NCBI RefSeq assembly: GCF_003202205.1
Contig: NZ_PDOG01000002.1
Location: 77,148-141,147 of the forward strand
Reading direction: 5' to 3'
DNA from: Halomonas sp. LBP4
GTDB lineage: Bacteria; Pseudomonadota; Gammaproteobacteria; Pseudomonadales; Halomonadaceae
Length of the DNA stretch: 64,000 nt
Under the pieces are notes generated by a model. That model ran no database searches. It worked only from the letters and a program-made list of their open reading frames with translations, and was not told where the DNA came from. Both the position numbers and the translations under genes were made by a program. This document shows, piece by piece, positions 10,273 to 19,580 of the stretch. How positions within the stretch are numbered: position 1 is the first letter of the stretch; every line of letters starts with the position of its first letter.

Positions 10273-13200
10273 GACGTCACCTCGGTGAGGATCAGCGTGT
10301 CCGCAAGCGCGGGGTTCAGATAGACGATCTGCGCCGGGCGCAGTTTCCCGTTCTCGCGCCGTGCCGGCGCCGCGGGCAGATGGGTGCCGGCGAGCGCCGT
10401 GACGGGCCGCGCCGCGAACCCGGCCAGCCGCGCGGCCAGCGTCTCGGGTGTTTCCGCGTCCGCTTCATGCACCGCCTCGAAGAGGTCGACATCGACATAG
10501 TCGACGCCGGCGGCGGCCTGCATCACGGCGACCACCTCGCTCAGTTGCAGAGGCTGGCCCAGTTGCCGTGCCTCGAAACCGAAGGCCGCGAGGAGCGCTC
10601 GGCGGAGCGGTGGCTCCACCTTGTCCCAGAGATGGTCGGGGTGGACCCGGACCTTCGCGCTCAGGAACACGAACGCGGCCTCGCGCGGGGCCATCACGAT
10701 CGGCACCGAGGGGTCGCCGAAACGGGTCAGCGACCTCATCAAATTGCGCCAGAGCGCCGACTGCGGATCGATCGGTGCGTCCGCGGCCCCGGCGAGGGTC
10801 AGGTGGACCACCTCGCGCCGGCCGTCGGGGAGCCGCGCCGCCTGCGCCTTGCCGATCCCGGCGTAGAGCGTGGCGAAATCGGTGTAGTCCTCCACTGACA
10901 CCAGGCGGTCGAGAGCCCGCGTGGCAAGCGGCACCCGCAGCCGCGCCTGGTCCCGCGTCTCGGGGTCCGCGCCACCGCTCGAAGCGCGGGGATTCGTGAC
11001 TTCCTTGACGCCCAGGGGTTTCGGCCCGAGCGTGCTGATCTGTCCGGCGCCCACATTGCCCGGCGCACCGATGCCTGCGCGGTAGGTCGCGGTCACGTTC
11101 CCTGTCCCGCTCGGCAAGCGCGCGCCGCGTACGCCGTCGCCGAAGGTGACCGATGTCGTGCCCTCGTTGTCGGTTGAACTCTTGTAGTCGCGGTCGAGAG
11201 GGCCGAGCGCCAGGAGGCTTTCGGCCTCGCGCCAGCGTATGTCGTTGACCCGCACGGCGAGCGTGCTCTCCGTGCCCGCGGGCGTCGGCGCGGAAACATG
11301 GGTCAGCGGGCCACGTGACAGCGCAAAGGTTTGCAGCCGTGCGGCGCTGTCGCCGCTGCCAATGGTTTCCCGCACCGTCTCGCCGTGGGTGGCGAGAGCC
11401 ACATTGGCGTTCACCGTCGCGGTGTCGCGCTTGTAGGTATAGGCCAGTGGCTCGGCGAAGGTCAGGCGGGTGTGCAGGGTATCGCCGGGCAGGTCGATCA
11501 GGTTGCCGTCAGGATCGACGATCTGCGCCGGACGGTGCTCGACGCCCGCGAGCATCGCCAGTTCGGTCGCTTCGACGCCCTCGACCGGCGTTCCGTCGGT
11601 GGCCAGCACGTCCGTCCGTTCGCCGCTCACCGCCACCCAGCGCCCGGCCTCGAGTCCCTCGTAAAGCCCGCCGAGCTCCACCTCGACGCCTTTCAGGTCC
11701 TCGGTCAGCGGCTCCTCGGCCAGTTCCAGCGGCTCGTTCCGGGCGTGGATCCTGACCGGGCGTATGTCGGCGAGCGTCGCCTCCGCTCCGCTCAGCCAGG
11801 GCGCGTCCAGCAGCGCCAGCGTCACCGTCTGCGACAGACCGTAGTCGGCGCGCACGGCACTCCGCACGTCGAGTACGTTGTAGACATGGCACCCCTGCAT
11901 CGGTCCGTCGATCACCAGCCGGCTGCCCGGTACGATACCCGGATACTCGGCATCGAAGGACAGGATGCGTGGCGCCTCGGGTGTGCCGGCGAAGCGGCTC
12001 TCGCTGCGCGCCACCGTCAGCACGGTGGCCGCAGCGGCGATCTGCACCGTCACCTGGCTGCCGTTTCCGCCAGTGAACTGCGCCGGTTTCGGTGTGGGCG
12101 AGATCACCCCGCCCGGCGCATCGACGCTGAAGTCGAGCTCCACGACCAGGTCTGTCGCCGTCACCGCGGCCGCCGCAGCGACGGTGGAATCCGGGACGCT
12201 GGCCTGGCGACGGCCAAAGGCGAACGACCGGAGTTCCTCGCCCCCATCTCCCGCCTGGCGCCAGTTCACCCTGACTGACCGCAGCCGCCCCCTCCCGTCG
12301 TCATCGACGTCGTAGAGCGCCTCTACCTTCAAATTGACGCCGTCGACGCTTTTGTTCCAACTGAAGGTGCCGGAGCCCGATGTGACCTCGTCTAACTGAT
12401 CGAGGCCCAGGACGACCTCCCGCGCCGCCGTCATCGGATCCCAGACCCGAATGGTCAGCGCCACGGGCGCCGCCGCGCCGGCGCCGAGGTCCACCTCCTG
12501 CTCGAAGGCCCGGTCCAGGGTCGCGCCTCCGTCTAGCGTCGCGCGTGCCTCGACCGAAAGGCTGCTGCGCACCTCGGCCAGCAGCCATTCGCGCCGGGAC
12601 ACATCGCCGTTCTCGCCGTAGACGAACTCGAGCGGCGCCGTTGCACCGAAGGGCCCGGCCGCGACCCTGAACGCCTCTATCCCGTAGCGGTCCTCGGGAC
12701 GACTGCCGGTCACCGGAGCGTTGGCGTAGGCGGTGAAGAGGGGGCCGCGCAGCGTCGGCGCAAACTCGGCCAGGAGCTGCGGTCCGAGATCCGCCGCGGT
12801 GGAGTAGGTGCGCGCCGGATCGCGGCCAAGCTGGAATCTCGAGGGCGGCTGATCCGATGGTGGTCGGCGCAAAGCCTCCACCACATCGCCCAGCTGTGCC
12901 AAAAGTGACAGCTCCACTTTCTCCTTCGACTCGGTGACCGCGGTGGTGTGGAGGGCACGTTTTTCGGCGAAGGATATGCGCGTGAGGTCCGCCTCGCGAT
13001 CGGGCTCGACGCTGCGCAGGACATAGGGCAGCGGCGCTCCCGGGCCCACGACCAGGATCATCTGGCCCGCCTCCAGCCCGGTCTCGGTTCCGGCGAGAAA
13101 GGCGGGCACGGTGCCGGTGAAGCCGGGCGACGGGGGGAACAACACAAAGGGCCGTGACAACCGTAAGGGCAGGGCGTTCCAGGCCGACCGGGCCTCCAGC

Positions 13201-13694
13201 ATCTCGAAGGTCTCGAAGGGCTCCGCGTTCTCGCCGGGCGCGGGTAGGCTCCGCGCCAGCGTGCCTGCCGGGATCGTGACTTCGTAGCCATTCTCCAGCG
13301 TGAAGGCGAGGTAGACGCTGGCCGCCACGCCGGGCCGGAGCCGATAACCGACCAGCCGGCCGAGTTCCAGGATCGAACGCCGCTCCGTCGCCGTCGCCAG
13401 GTAGCCTTCGTTGGCGATCCGTTCCTGGTAGAAGGTCAGCACGTCCGCGACCACAGCCCAGGCATCGAGCAGGGCGATCGTCGGGTCGGACGGGGCCCGC
13501 GTGGTCAGGCGTTTCAAAGGCCGCATGCCGTTCGGCAATTCGTGGCGGGTCAGCCGGGCGATCATCGTGGCCAGGAAATCCGCATGGGTGCCGACACGCG
13601 CGGCGATCTCGCTGAGTCCCGGGCGGTTGTAGATCACGCGGGGCGTGACCGGCTCTACGCCCTCGCAACAGCCGCAGGTCGGATCGGTGCTCAT
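10269..13694 (-). CDS. eCIS baseplate J-like protein, large (Pvc12-like)
   Basis: 1141 residues, of the putative baseplate assembly protein family (TIGR02243-like) related to phage gpJ/T4 gp6. It begins MSTDPTCGCCEGVEPVTP, then IYNRPGLSEIAARVGTHADF, and later AVVADVLTFYQERIANEGYL. The C-terminal third has the gpJ-like signature SGGADPETRDQARLRVPL followed by RLVSVEDYTDFATLYAGIGK (about residues 905-950). It should form the wedge ring around the hub that triggers sheath contraction. The ATG overlaps the preceding stop by 4 bases. The short CGCC motif at the N-terminus also occurs, in varied form, in the neighbouring baseplate gene. Confidence 0.88.
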   Translation of the reverse strand: MSTDPTCGCCEGVEPVTPRVIYNRPGLSEIAARVGTHADFLATMIARLTRHELPNGMRPLKRLTTRAPSDPTIALLDAWAVVADVLTFYQERIANEGYLATATERRSILELGRLVGYRLRPGVAASVYLAFTLENGYEVTIPAGTLARSLPAPGENAEPFETFEMLEARSAWNALPLRLSRPFVLFPPSPGFTGTVPAFLAGTETGLEAGQMILVVGPGAPLPYVLRSVEPDREADLTRISFAEKRALHTTAVTESKEKVELSLLAQLGDVVEALRRPPSDQPPSRFQLGRDPARTYSTAADLGPQLLAEFAPTLRGPLFTAYANAPVTGSRPEDRYGIEAFRVAAGPFGATAPLEFVYGENGDVSRREWLLAEVRSSLSVEARATLDGGATLDRAFEQEVDLGAGAAAPVALTIRVWDPMTAAREVVLGLDQLDEVTSGSGTFSWNKSVDGVNLKVEALYDVDDDGRGRLRSVRVNWRQAGDGGEELRSFAFGRRQASVPDSTVAAAAAVTATDLVVELDFSVDAPGGVISPTPKPAQFTGGNGSQVTVQIAAAATVLTVARSESRFAGTPEAPRILSFDAEYPGIVPGSRLVIDGPMQGCHVYNVLDVRSAVRADYGLSQTVTLALLDAPWLSGAEATLADIRPVRIHARNEPLELAEEPLTEDLKGVEVELGGLYEGLEAGRWVAVSGERTDVLATDGTPVEGVEATELAMLAGVEHRPAQIVDPDGNLIDLPGDTLHTRLTFAEPLAYTYKRDTATVNANVALATHGETVRETIGSGDSAARLQTFALSRGPLTHVSAPTPAGTESTLAVRVNDIRWREAESLLALGPLDRDYKSSTDNEGTTSVTFGDGVRGARLPSGTGNVTATYRAGIGAPGNVGAGQISTLGPKPLGVKEVTNPRASSGGADPETRDQARLRVPLATRALDRLVSVEDYTDFATLYAGIGKAQAARLPDGRREVVHLTLAGAADAPIDPQSALWRNLMRSLTRFGDPSVPIVMAPREAAFVFLSAKVRVHPDHLWDKVEPPLRRALLAAFGFEARQLGQPLQLSEVVAVMQAAAGVDYVDVDLFEAVHEADAETPETLAARLAGFAARPVTALAGTHLPAAPARRENGKLRPAQIVYLNPALADTLILTEVTS

Positions 13695-16345
13695 CGTCCC
13701 CCCCTCATGGCGAAGGTGATGCGCCCGTTCTCGGGCGCGTTCGGATCGCTGTCGGCGCGCGCGATCTCGAGCGGGCCGATCGCCAGAACGCCGGCGGCGA
13801 GTTCACCGTTCGGCCCCTCGTGGAGGCGCTCGAGCCGGGCGAGCTGTACGCTCTCGACCCCGTCGATCGCCTGGGCCGCCGCCAGGAGACGGCTGAGCGC
13901 GATGTCGTCGCCGAAGCTCTGCGCGTCCGGATGGAAGTAGCCGAGGCCGCCGTCCGGCAGACAGCCGCTACCGAACCGGGCACGGAGCGCCGCCTCGACG
14001 TGTGCACGCAGATGGGTGGGTGCGACGCAGACGGTCATCGCGATGTCCAACGGCACCTGCACCGCCGGCCGCACGGCGAGGTCGTGGCCGATCCGGCGGA
14101 AGCGGCTGAGCTCGGTGTGGATCTCGGCCAACAGGTCGTCGTCCGCGACCGCTGCGCCGAAGGCATCGATTGCCACCCGCACCTCGTGCCAGCTGCCGTT
14201 CCAGCGCAGCTCGGCGGCAGCGCGCTGGACCCTCGGGTGTCGCGCCGCGATCTCGGCGTAGTCCTCCGGGATGACGGCCCGCGCCAGTTCCTCGGCGAAA
14301 GCGTAGGGTGCGAAGAGCCTGGCCTCCGCCACCGGCTCGGGGGCGGTGCCGCCCTCCGCCGGCAGCGGGTTGCGCGGCGCCAGCACGAGCCCGTTGATCG
14401 GCGTCGCATGGACGGCGATGGTCAGCGTGTCGGCGCCGACATTGCCGTCGGGGCCGTTACCGATGCGCCTGCGCACATGGATCTGGCTGAACGCGTCGGG
14501 TGCCCGCCCCAGGCGGCCGTCACCAAAGCGCAACCTGGCGCGGCGCCGGTCGTCGATTTCGGCGACGACATGCGTGTCATAGCGACCGCTGGCCAGCAGG
14601 TCGCGCACCAGGGTCCAGTCCCGCGGCTCGCCCCCCGCCGGCAGCTTCGCCGCGTCGCCATCCGCTACACAGGCGGCGTGCGGCGCGCTCCTCACCGCGA
14701 GGCACGGGATCGCCCGGTGGGGATCCTGCCGGAGCGACAGCGAAGCGGGCGCACCGGGATCCAGGGGCGTGGTGAAGGTCAGCGGCCCCTCGATGGGCGC
14801 GTGCTCGAAGCGCCCGACACGGAGCGCGACGTCCGCCGCCCGGCCCTCGGCCACGCAGACCGGATCCTCCTCGGCGCGCGGTACACAGCCAAGATTGTCC
14901 TCCGCCTGCCATCGGCCGTGGTCGACCAGCACGACGTTGCCGCGTACCACGCTGACGTCTTCGAGCAGCGCGCATTCGGGTGCCGGGCCAATGGTCGAGA
15001 CACAGAACGGCATCGGCAGCGCGTCCTCCTCGCACCAGGTGACCTCGAGGAGCGGCTGTCCGGTCAGCGGATCGACCGACGGCGTGACCCCGGTCAGGCG
15101 GACCGCGTGCCGGTGCGCCGGGTTCGCGTCGGGGTGGAAATAGGTATCCACCTGCCGCGCCGCCTCCGCGTCGGCCGCGCTGGCGGTCTTCGGCCCCAAC
15201 ACCTCCTCCAGGATCAGCACGTCGCCGGGCTCCAGGTGCAGGGTGCGCGTACCCTCACTCGCTGGCGGCGTGTCCGGGGACCTTTCGAGCTCGGCTTTCT
15301 GTGCCTGATCAGGCGCCGGTTCTTCCGGTGCCGGCGGCGTGCCATCCACCAGCGTCGCCGCGGTCGCGCCCTTTGGCAGGCAGCACTGCCGGTCGCCCCA
15401 GGTGTAGAGACGGATCTTGTTGTGCGCCACGCGCAGTGCGATCGGCGCGTCGGCATCGGCGACCAGTGGTGCGAACACCTCGTAGCGGTTCTCCGGCACC
15501 GCCTCGAACGGCGCCCAGTCGGGCACACCCGCAGCGGGGGCGGGCGCCTCCTGGAAACTGGTGACGAAGGAGAGGTCCCGCGCCTTCAGCGTGCGATCCT
15601 GGGACGTTCCGACCGCTACCCAGGCCCGGGCGTTGCACCCTTCGTGCAGGTGATAGTCGACGAGCCGCGCGTGCCGGCGCACCGAGATCCGTTGCCGCGC
15701 CGTGCCCAAGTAGGCCTCGGTCGCCACGGCGTCCTGGTGGTAGCTCAGGTAGTCGCCCACGTAGGCCAGCAGTTCCACCAGCGTGATGCCGATGTCCGGC
15801 ACGTGTCGCTCGGTCCACTCGGGCATCACGGCCGCCAGCCGGTCGAGGATCAGCCGGCGGAAACTGGCGTAATCCTTCGCCAGATAGTCGATCTCGGGCG
15901 CCGGCGTCACCTCCTCGGGGCAGCGCGGCTCCGACTGGCAGTCGAGATCGCTCGGGCACGCCGCCTTGAAGCTGAACTCGAGGCAGCGGTAGCGCGGGTC
16001 GAAAGGTGCATCCTCGGGCAGGTTCACGAGGCAGAGACAGTAGGTGGAGAAATCGCCGGGGCGGTCAACCGTGACGACGATGCAATTGTCGCGCTCGGGA
16101 TCGGTCTGCGGGCAGAGTTGGACGTCGATGACCGCGATGTCGCGTTCCCGCACCCCGCCGCAGATCTCGATATTCCCGGTGCCGATCCCCTCCGGCGCGG
16201 GGCCGAGAAAGTACACCGTCAACTTGCGCTGGTCGTCGCTGACCTCGAGATAGTCGAGCCCGTTGACCTGCGCCGCCCGCACCATCCGGCGCCGGGCGTC
16301 GTCGCGGCAGTTCAGTTCGGCGTCGGTACCGCAGTTGCAACTCAT
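13691..16345 (-). CDS. eCIS baseplate J-like protein (Pvc11-like)
   Basis: 884 residues, the second member of the baseplate assembly family in this operon. It begins MSCNCGTDAELNCRDDARRR; the hallmark EIDYLAKDYASFRRLILDRL followed by PDIGITLVELLAYVGDYLSY lies near residues 150-205. The C-terminal gpJ-like part (FAEELARAVIPEDYAEIAAR) is near residue 680. With the 1141-residue partner it should build the inner and outer baseplate wedges. The start overlaps the gp25 stop by 4 bases, and its own stop overlaps the next start likewise, which implies coupled translation and fixed stoichiometry. Confidence 0.9.
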   Translation of the reverse strand: MSCNCGTDAELNCRDDARRRMVRAAQVNGLDYLEVSDDQRKLTVYFLGPAPEGIGTGNIEICGGVRERDIAVIDVQLCPQTDPERDNCIVVTVDRPGDFSTYCLCLVNLPEDAPFDPRYRCLEFSFKAACPSDLDCQSEPRCPEEVTPAPEIDYLAKDYASFRRLILDRLAAVMPEWTERHVPDIGITLVELLAYVGDYLSYHQDAVATEAYLGTARQRISVRRHARLVDYHLHEGCNARAWVAVGTSQDRTLKARDLSFVTSFQEAPAPAAGVPDWAPFEAVPENRYEVFAPLVADADAPIALRVAHNKIRLYTWGDRQCCLPKGATAATLVDGTPPAPEEPAPDQAQKAELERSPDTPPASEGTRTLHLEPGDVLILEEVLGPKTASAADAEAARQVDTYFHPDANPAHRHAVRLTGVTPSVDPLTGQPLLEVTWCEEDALPMPFCVSTIGPAPECALLEDVSVVRGNVVLVDHGRWQAEDNLGCVPRAEEDPVCVAEGRAADVALRVGRFEHAPIEGPLTFTTPLDPGAPASLSLRQDPHRAIPCLAVRSAPHAACVADGDAAKLPAGGEPRDWTLVRDLLASGRYDTHVVAEIDDRRRARLRFGDGRLGRAPDAFSQIHVRRRIGNGPDGNVGADTLTIAVHATPINGLVLAPRNPLPAEGGTAPEPVAEARLFAPYAFAEELARAVIPEDYAEIAARHPRVQRAAAELRWNGSWHEVRVAIDAFGAAVADDDLLAEIHTELSRFRRIGHDLAVRPAVQVPLDIAMTVCVAPTHLRAHVEAALRARFGSGCLPDGGLGYFHPDAQSFGDDIALSRLLAAAQAIDGVESVQLARLERLHEGPNGELAAGVLAIGPLEIARADSDPNAPENGRITFAMRGGR

Positions 16346-16704
16346 GACAGGCTCCGCTCGAAGCTTTCGGTCCGCGTTTCGCCCGAGCGCTTGACCAGGT
16401 AACGCACGTCGACCCGCAGCACCGCTTCCTCGGTCGAGGCGACGAGCACCTGCACGGTGATCAGGTCACCCAGGTACTGCTGCAATCCCGCCTGGGCGGT
16501 ACGCTGCAGGCTCGACCCCAGGGCGTCGCTGTTGGGCTCAAACACCACGTCCAGCAGGCCGCCGCCGAAATCAGGGCGATTCACCCGCTCTCCCGCGCGG
16601 GTAAAGAGAAATTGCTCGATCATGTCGCGGATATGATCGTACTCAGTGGTGAGCGCCGTGCGCCCCCGCTCGTCGAAGTCGAAGGGGTAGTCGATCCGGA
16701 TCAT
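16342..16704 (-). CDS. gp25/gpW-family baseplate protein (Pvc9-like)
   Basis: 120 residues. IRDMIEQFLFTRAGERVNRP followed by DFGGGLLDVVFEPN is the classic gp25 lysozyme-fold motif, which in contractile tails nucleates sheath polymerisation at the baseplate. Length matches the family. It sits between the PAAR-like tip and the first J-like protein, with 4-base overlaps on both sides (ATGA at 16701-16704 and 16342-16345). The last ~40 residues are beta-strand rich. A longer upstream frame is out of register with the PAAR gene and was rejected. Confidence 0.92.
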   Translation of the reverse strand: MIRIDYPFDFDERGRTALTTEYDHIRDMIEQFLFTRAGERVNRPDFGGGLLDVVFEPNSDALGSSLQRTAQAGLQQYLGDLITVQVLVASTEEAVLRVDVRYLVKRSGETRTESFERSLS

Positions 16705-17024
16705 GTCGCCTTCACCCGTGTTTGTGTGGCCACCACGGTAACCCCGGTACCCGTCGGTGCGCAGACCGCCTGCGCCCCCTGGATCAGCACCGGCTGGCCG
16801 CTGGCCTTGACGCGGAGCGCCCCGGTCGTCCAGGAAGCGCTGACGCAGGGACCGTTGCCGTTCGGCGGGGGCGGTAACGCGCAACCCGCGATCGTGTAGG
16901 GCACCGGCTGCACGGTGATCTTCTGCCCACTGACCGAGACCCGCGGGTTGGGCGCCGTGGGTGTCGCCTGCCCGCCATGCAGGCAGAGCACCGTTGCCCC
17001 CTCGTGCACCACGAAGCCCGGCAT
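16701..17024 (-). CDS. PAAR-like spike-tip protein (Pvc10-like)
   Basis: 107 residues, rich in Gly, Val and Thr. It begins MPGFVVHEGATVLCLHGGQA, with repeats of short beta hairpins and a Pro/Asn-rich loop (PPPPNGNGPC). The fold and position fit the PAAR/DUF4280-type proteins that cap the central spike. Cysteines at about residues 14, 48, 59 and 88 and the His residues could bind the metal usual for PAAR tips, but the metal site is inferred. The start overlaps the spike gene stop by one base (TGATG). Such tips can also carry effectors; none is fused here. Confidence 0.82.
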   Translation of the reverse strand: MPGFVVHEGATVLCLHGGQATPTAPNPRVSVSGQKITVQPVPYTIAGCALPPPPNGNGPCVSASWTTGALRVKASGQPVLIQGAQAVCAPTGTGVTVVATQTRVKAT

Positions 17025-17521
17025 CAGGTCACCTCCAGCGCAGAGCCGTTGATTGCGGTCTTCGGCCCCTGCAGGGTTACCGTGGCACCCTGGCCGGTGG
17101 AGATCTCGATGCCCTGCGCGTTCATCTCGATCTTCAGCCCGCTCTGTGTCTCGACCGTCACGCTGGCGGGGCCCGGGCCGTCCATGATGGTGACGGTGGC
17201 CGTGTCGGTCTTCAGCACCTTCATCTCGGCGATTTGCGGACTCGCCGGCACGTCGCCGGCGCTGTCCCAGAAACAGCCCATCCAGACGGGGTACTCCGGG
17301 TCGCCGCGTTCGAACATGATCCACAGCCGTGCGCCGACGGGGGGGATCAAGAAGAAGCCGACGCCCGGTCCCGCATAGGGCACACAGGGCAGCGCCCAGG
17401 TGAGCGTGTTGTCCCCGAAGACGCTCGGTACCTTGATTTGCACGCGTCCCCTGCGCTCGGGATCGACGTTATTCGCAACCTCGCCGCGGTAAAGGCCGTC
17501 GTGCCGTACGCTGTTCGTCAT
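17024..17521 (-). CDS. gpV/gp5-like central spike protein with OB fold (Pvc8 C-part-like)
   Basis: 165 residues. The N-terminal OB fold is visible in YRGEVANNVDPERRGRVQIK, PSVFGDNTLTWALPCVPYAG and IPPVGARLWIMFERGDPEYP. From about residue 95 the chain is a short series of beta-strands (VTIMDGPGPASVTVETQSGL), as in the beta-helical needle of gp5/VgrG. It should trimerise to form the membrane-piercing spike. Here hub (gpD) and spike (gpV) are separate genes, unlike fused VgrG. It overlaps the hub gene by 4 bases. Confidence 0.9.
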   Translation of the reverse strand: MTNSVRHDGLYRGEVANNVDPERRGRVQIKVPSVFGDNTLTWALPCVPYAGPGVGFFLIPPVGARLWIMFERGDPEYPVWMGCFWDSAGDVPASPQIAEMKVLKTDTATVTIMDGPGPASVTVETQSGLKIEMNAQGIEISTGQGATVTLQGPKTAINGSALEVT

Positions 17522-18654
17522 GGCATCACCAGCGGAGTCGTCGTCCCGACCCCTTCCCGAGAGAGTGAGAACTTCTGCTTGTAGAGGCCTTTTTTCACAT
17601 CGATCGTGTGCGTCACCGACTTGACGTAGAAGCGACCGTCGAAGCTGTCGCCGGCGCCCCGTACGTCTACCAGGCTGCGCGGTTTCAGGATGCGCCCGTA
17701 GCGTAGCGCGTCGAGCGTGCCCTCGGCCGTCACCACGTTGTCGAAGGACTTGTCGACCTCGCCCTGTGCGCGCACTCGTTTCGCCGCGTCGGTCTCACCG
17801 TCGGGGCCATCGCCGAGGAAGTCGGACTGCCGCGTGTCAGGGACCCGGGCGGCAAGTGGCGGTTGGCGGCTATAGCTGTCCACCGTCTCGCTGCTGCCGT
17901 CGGACTTGGTGTAGGTCAGCGCCTTGGGTGACAGTTCGTTGTAGCTGAAGCTCATCGTCTCGACGTTGCTGCCGGGCCCCATGTTCACCGACAGTGCCGG
18001 CTGCGGCAGCTCCAGCCGCGGCGGCGGCCCCCAGTAGGCGAAGTTCGCCAGTGGCGTGGGCCCGGGCTCGACGTAGAATACGAAGCCGTGCTTGGCGGCA
18101 AGCTTGGTGATGAAATCCCGATCGGTTTCTTTCGAGGTCTGGCTGCGGGTCTGTTCGGTCACCGGCCTGACCAGCGGATCGGAGGGAACCATGATCTGCG
18201 GTACGATCCCGTAGTCGATCATGTAGGGAATCAGAATCAGCCCAACGATCAGATTGTCCCCGAGTTGCGGATAGGGGCGTTGCACCTTCTCCAGGTCCAT
18301 CATCACGCTGACGTCCTCGCCGGTCACCGTGAGCTTGGATGCGCCGGGCTCGTCGCTCGGGGCCAACTGATGCTTGGTAATAATCCCGTCCATGATCGGC
18401 TGCGGCGTCACGCCGAAGAGTACGGATAACACCACCCGATTGAACGGCTGCAGCTTGGTTTCCGCGAGCAGCGCAAAGTCTTTGCGGTCAGCAAGGCCGC
18501 GCCCCACCTGAAACACCATCTGAAATCCCGAGCGGTCGCTGTCCTTCGCCGTCACCTCGACGCTCTGCAGCGCTTCGCTCACCTTGAGTGGCGCGGGGGT
18601 GGGCAGGGTCTCGCCCAGCATCAACTGCAGATGAAGACCGAACAGGTTTATCAC
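17518..18654 (-). CDS. gpD-like baseplate hub protein (phage late control D family)
   Basis: 378 residues. It has the double-barrel hub features of gpD/gp27: SEALQSVEVTAKDSDRSGFQ near the start, then RDFITKLAAKHGFVFYVEPG near residue 185, and a C-terminal VDVRGAGDSFDGRFYVKSVT. It should form the trimeric hub linking inner tube and spike. The start is GTG at 18652-18654, overlapping the LysM gene stop (GTGA), which argues for coupled translation. Together with the next gene it replaces the VgrG-type fused spike found in T6SS and in Pvc8. Confidence 0.88.
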   Translation of the reverse strand: MINLFGLHLQLMLGETLPTPAPLKVSEALQSVEVTAKDSDRSGFQMVFQVGRGLADRKDFALLAETKLQPFNRVVLSVLFGVTPQPIMDGIITKHQLAPSDEPGASKLTVTGEDVSVMMDLEKVQRPYPQLGDNLIVGLILIPYMIDYGIVPQIMVPSDPLVRPVTEQTRSQTSKETDRDFITKLAAKHGFVFYVEPGPTPLANFAYWGPPPRLELPQPALSVNMGPGSNVETMSFSYNELSPKALTYTKSDGSSETVDSYSRQPPLAARVPDTRQSDFLGDGPDGETDAAKRVRAQGEVDKSFDNVVTAEGTLDALRYGRILKPRSLVDVRGAGDSFDGRFYVKSVTHTIDVKKGLYKQKFSLSREGVGTTTPLVMP

Positions 18655-18950
18655 GACGGGGCCTCCGGCAGGAGTGCGACGATCAGCCGGCGCCCGACCT
18701 CCTCGACCAGCGCCTCGGCGCGCATCGCGTTGTTGACGTCGGCGAGTTGCCAGAAGAGCTCCGGGTCACCCAGATAGCGGGCGGCGAGGTGGTCCAGCCG
18801 CTCCCCCTCGGTGACGATGTGCTCGCGGATCACCGTGCCGCCGCCCGCCGGCGGCAAGAAACGCCTTGCGACATAGCGGATATCGCGCCCGTCCGGCCCC
18901 GTCGTGGTGAGGGTCTCGAGGGTTGCATAACGGCTGCCAGGGTCGAACAT
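18651..18950 (-). CDS. Short LysM-domain protein of the eCIS
   Basis: 99 residues. The central and C-terminal part (IVTEGERLDHLAARYLGDPE, then LFWQLADVNNAM) is a LysM-like module. N-terminal residues RYVARRFLPP precede it. In contractile tails such proteins (gpX, gp53 or the Pvc7 C-terminal part) join the hub to the baseplate wedges. It has an AGGTGAG site before the ATG and lies 9 bp after the CIS tube-adaptor gene. There is no signal peptide, so it acts inside the particle rather than on the cell wall. Confidence 0.85.
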   Translation of the reverse strand: MFDPGSRYATLETLTTTGPDGRDIRYVARRFLPPAGGGTVIREHIVTEGERLDHLAARYLGDPELFWQLADVNNAMRAEALVEEVGRRLIVALLPEAPS

Positions 18951-18959
18951 CGTCTCACC

Positions 18960-19577
18960 TCACTCGAACAGTTCGTCCAGATTGTCCACGTTGCCGATGC
19001 TGCCGATGGTGGCGAACACCTCCTTGGCGATCTGGTGAAGCAGGAAGATCCAGTAGCCCGGGTGGGTGAGCGACAGGTCGTTGTAGCTCAGCACGCGCAG
19101 GGCCAACGTTGCCTTGGCCTCGATCGGGTTCAGGTTCGAATCGAACTTCTGTTCCTCGATCGTGAACTCCTTGATCTGTACCGGCAGGATTCGCTGTGGC
19201 CCCCAGACGAAGAGCGTGAGCGGCCCGCTGGGCGGGATCACCTCGATGGTGCCGGTGGCCAGCAACACCGTGTTGGTGATCACCAGCGCGCTCTTCGGGT
19301 ACACCAGCATTTCCAGCGCCGAGAGCTGCGGGTACAGTCCCAGCGACTCGGTAATCCCGTCACCGATGTCGAGATCGTCCGCGGCGTCGAACTTGAGATC
19401 GAACTTGATCGTCTCCTCCGGCGGCCCCTTCAACCGCTCGGTCTCGAAGATCGACCCCGCCGTTCCGGACGTCTGCGGCCCCAGTGTCCGGGTGAGCTTT
19501 TCCGGATTGAACTGGAACACCGTCACCGAGGCGACGGGGTTGAACGGGTCGAGGCCTATCAGGGCGCCTTTACGCAT
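18960..19577 (-). CDS. CIS tube-adaptor protein (Pvc7-like)
   Basis: 205 residues. The N-terminus MRKGALIGLDPFNPVASVTV followed by FQFNPEKLTRTL is characteristic of the contractile injection system tube/adaptor family related to T4 gp53/gp54 and Pvc7. In those systems the adaptor connects hub and tube and is often followed by LysM; here LysM is the next separate gene. The C-terminal part ends with a helical, acidic tail (IGNVDNLDELFE). A GAGGGTAG site precedes the ATG at 19575-19577. Only 3 bp separate it from the 189-residue gene. Confidence 0.83.
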   Translation of the reverse strand: MRKGALIGLDPFNPVASVTVFQFNPEKLTRTLGPQTSGTAGSIFETERLKGPPEETIKFDLKFDAADDLDIGDGITESLGLYPQLSALEMLVYPKSALVITNTVLLATGTIEVIPPSGPLTLFVWGPQRILPVQIKEFTIEEQKFDSNLNPIEAKATLALRVLSYNDLSLTHPGYWIFLLHQIAKEVFATIGSIGNVDNLDELFE

Positions 19578-19580
19578 AAA

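Noticed and set aside
13820..16402. 860-codon plus-strand open frame opposite the J-like gene
   Set aside because: Mirror frame of a conserved baseplate protein; crosses the gene boundary into gp25.
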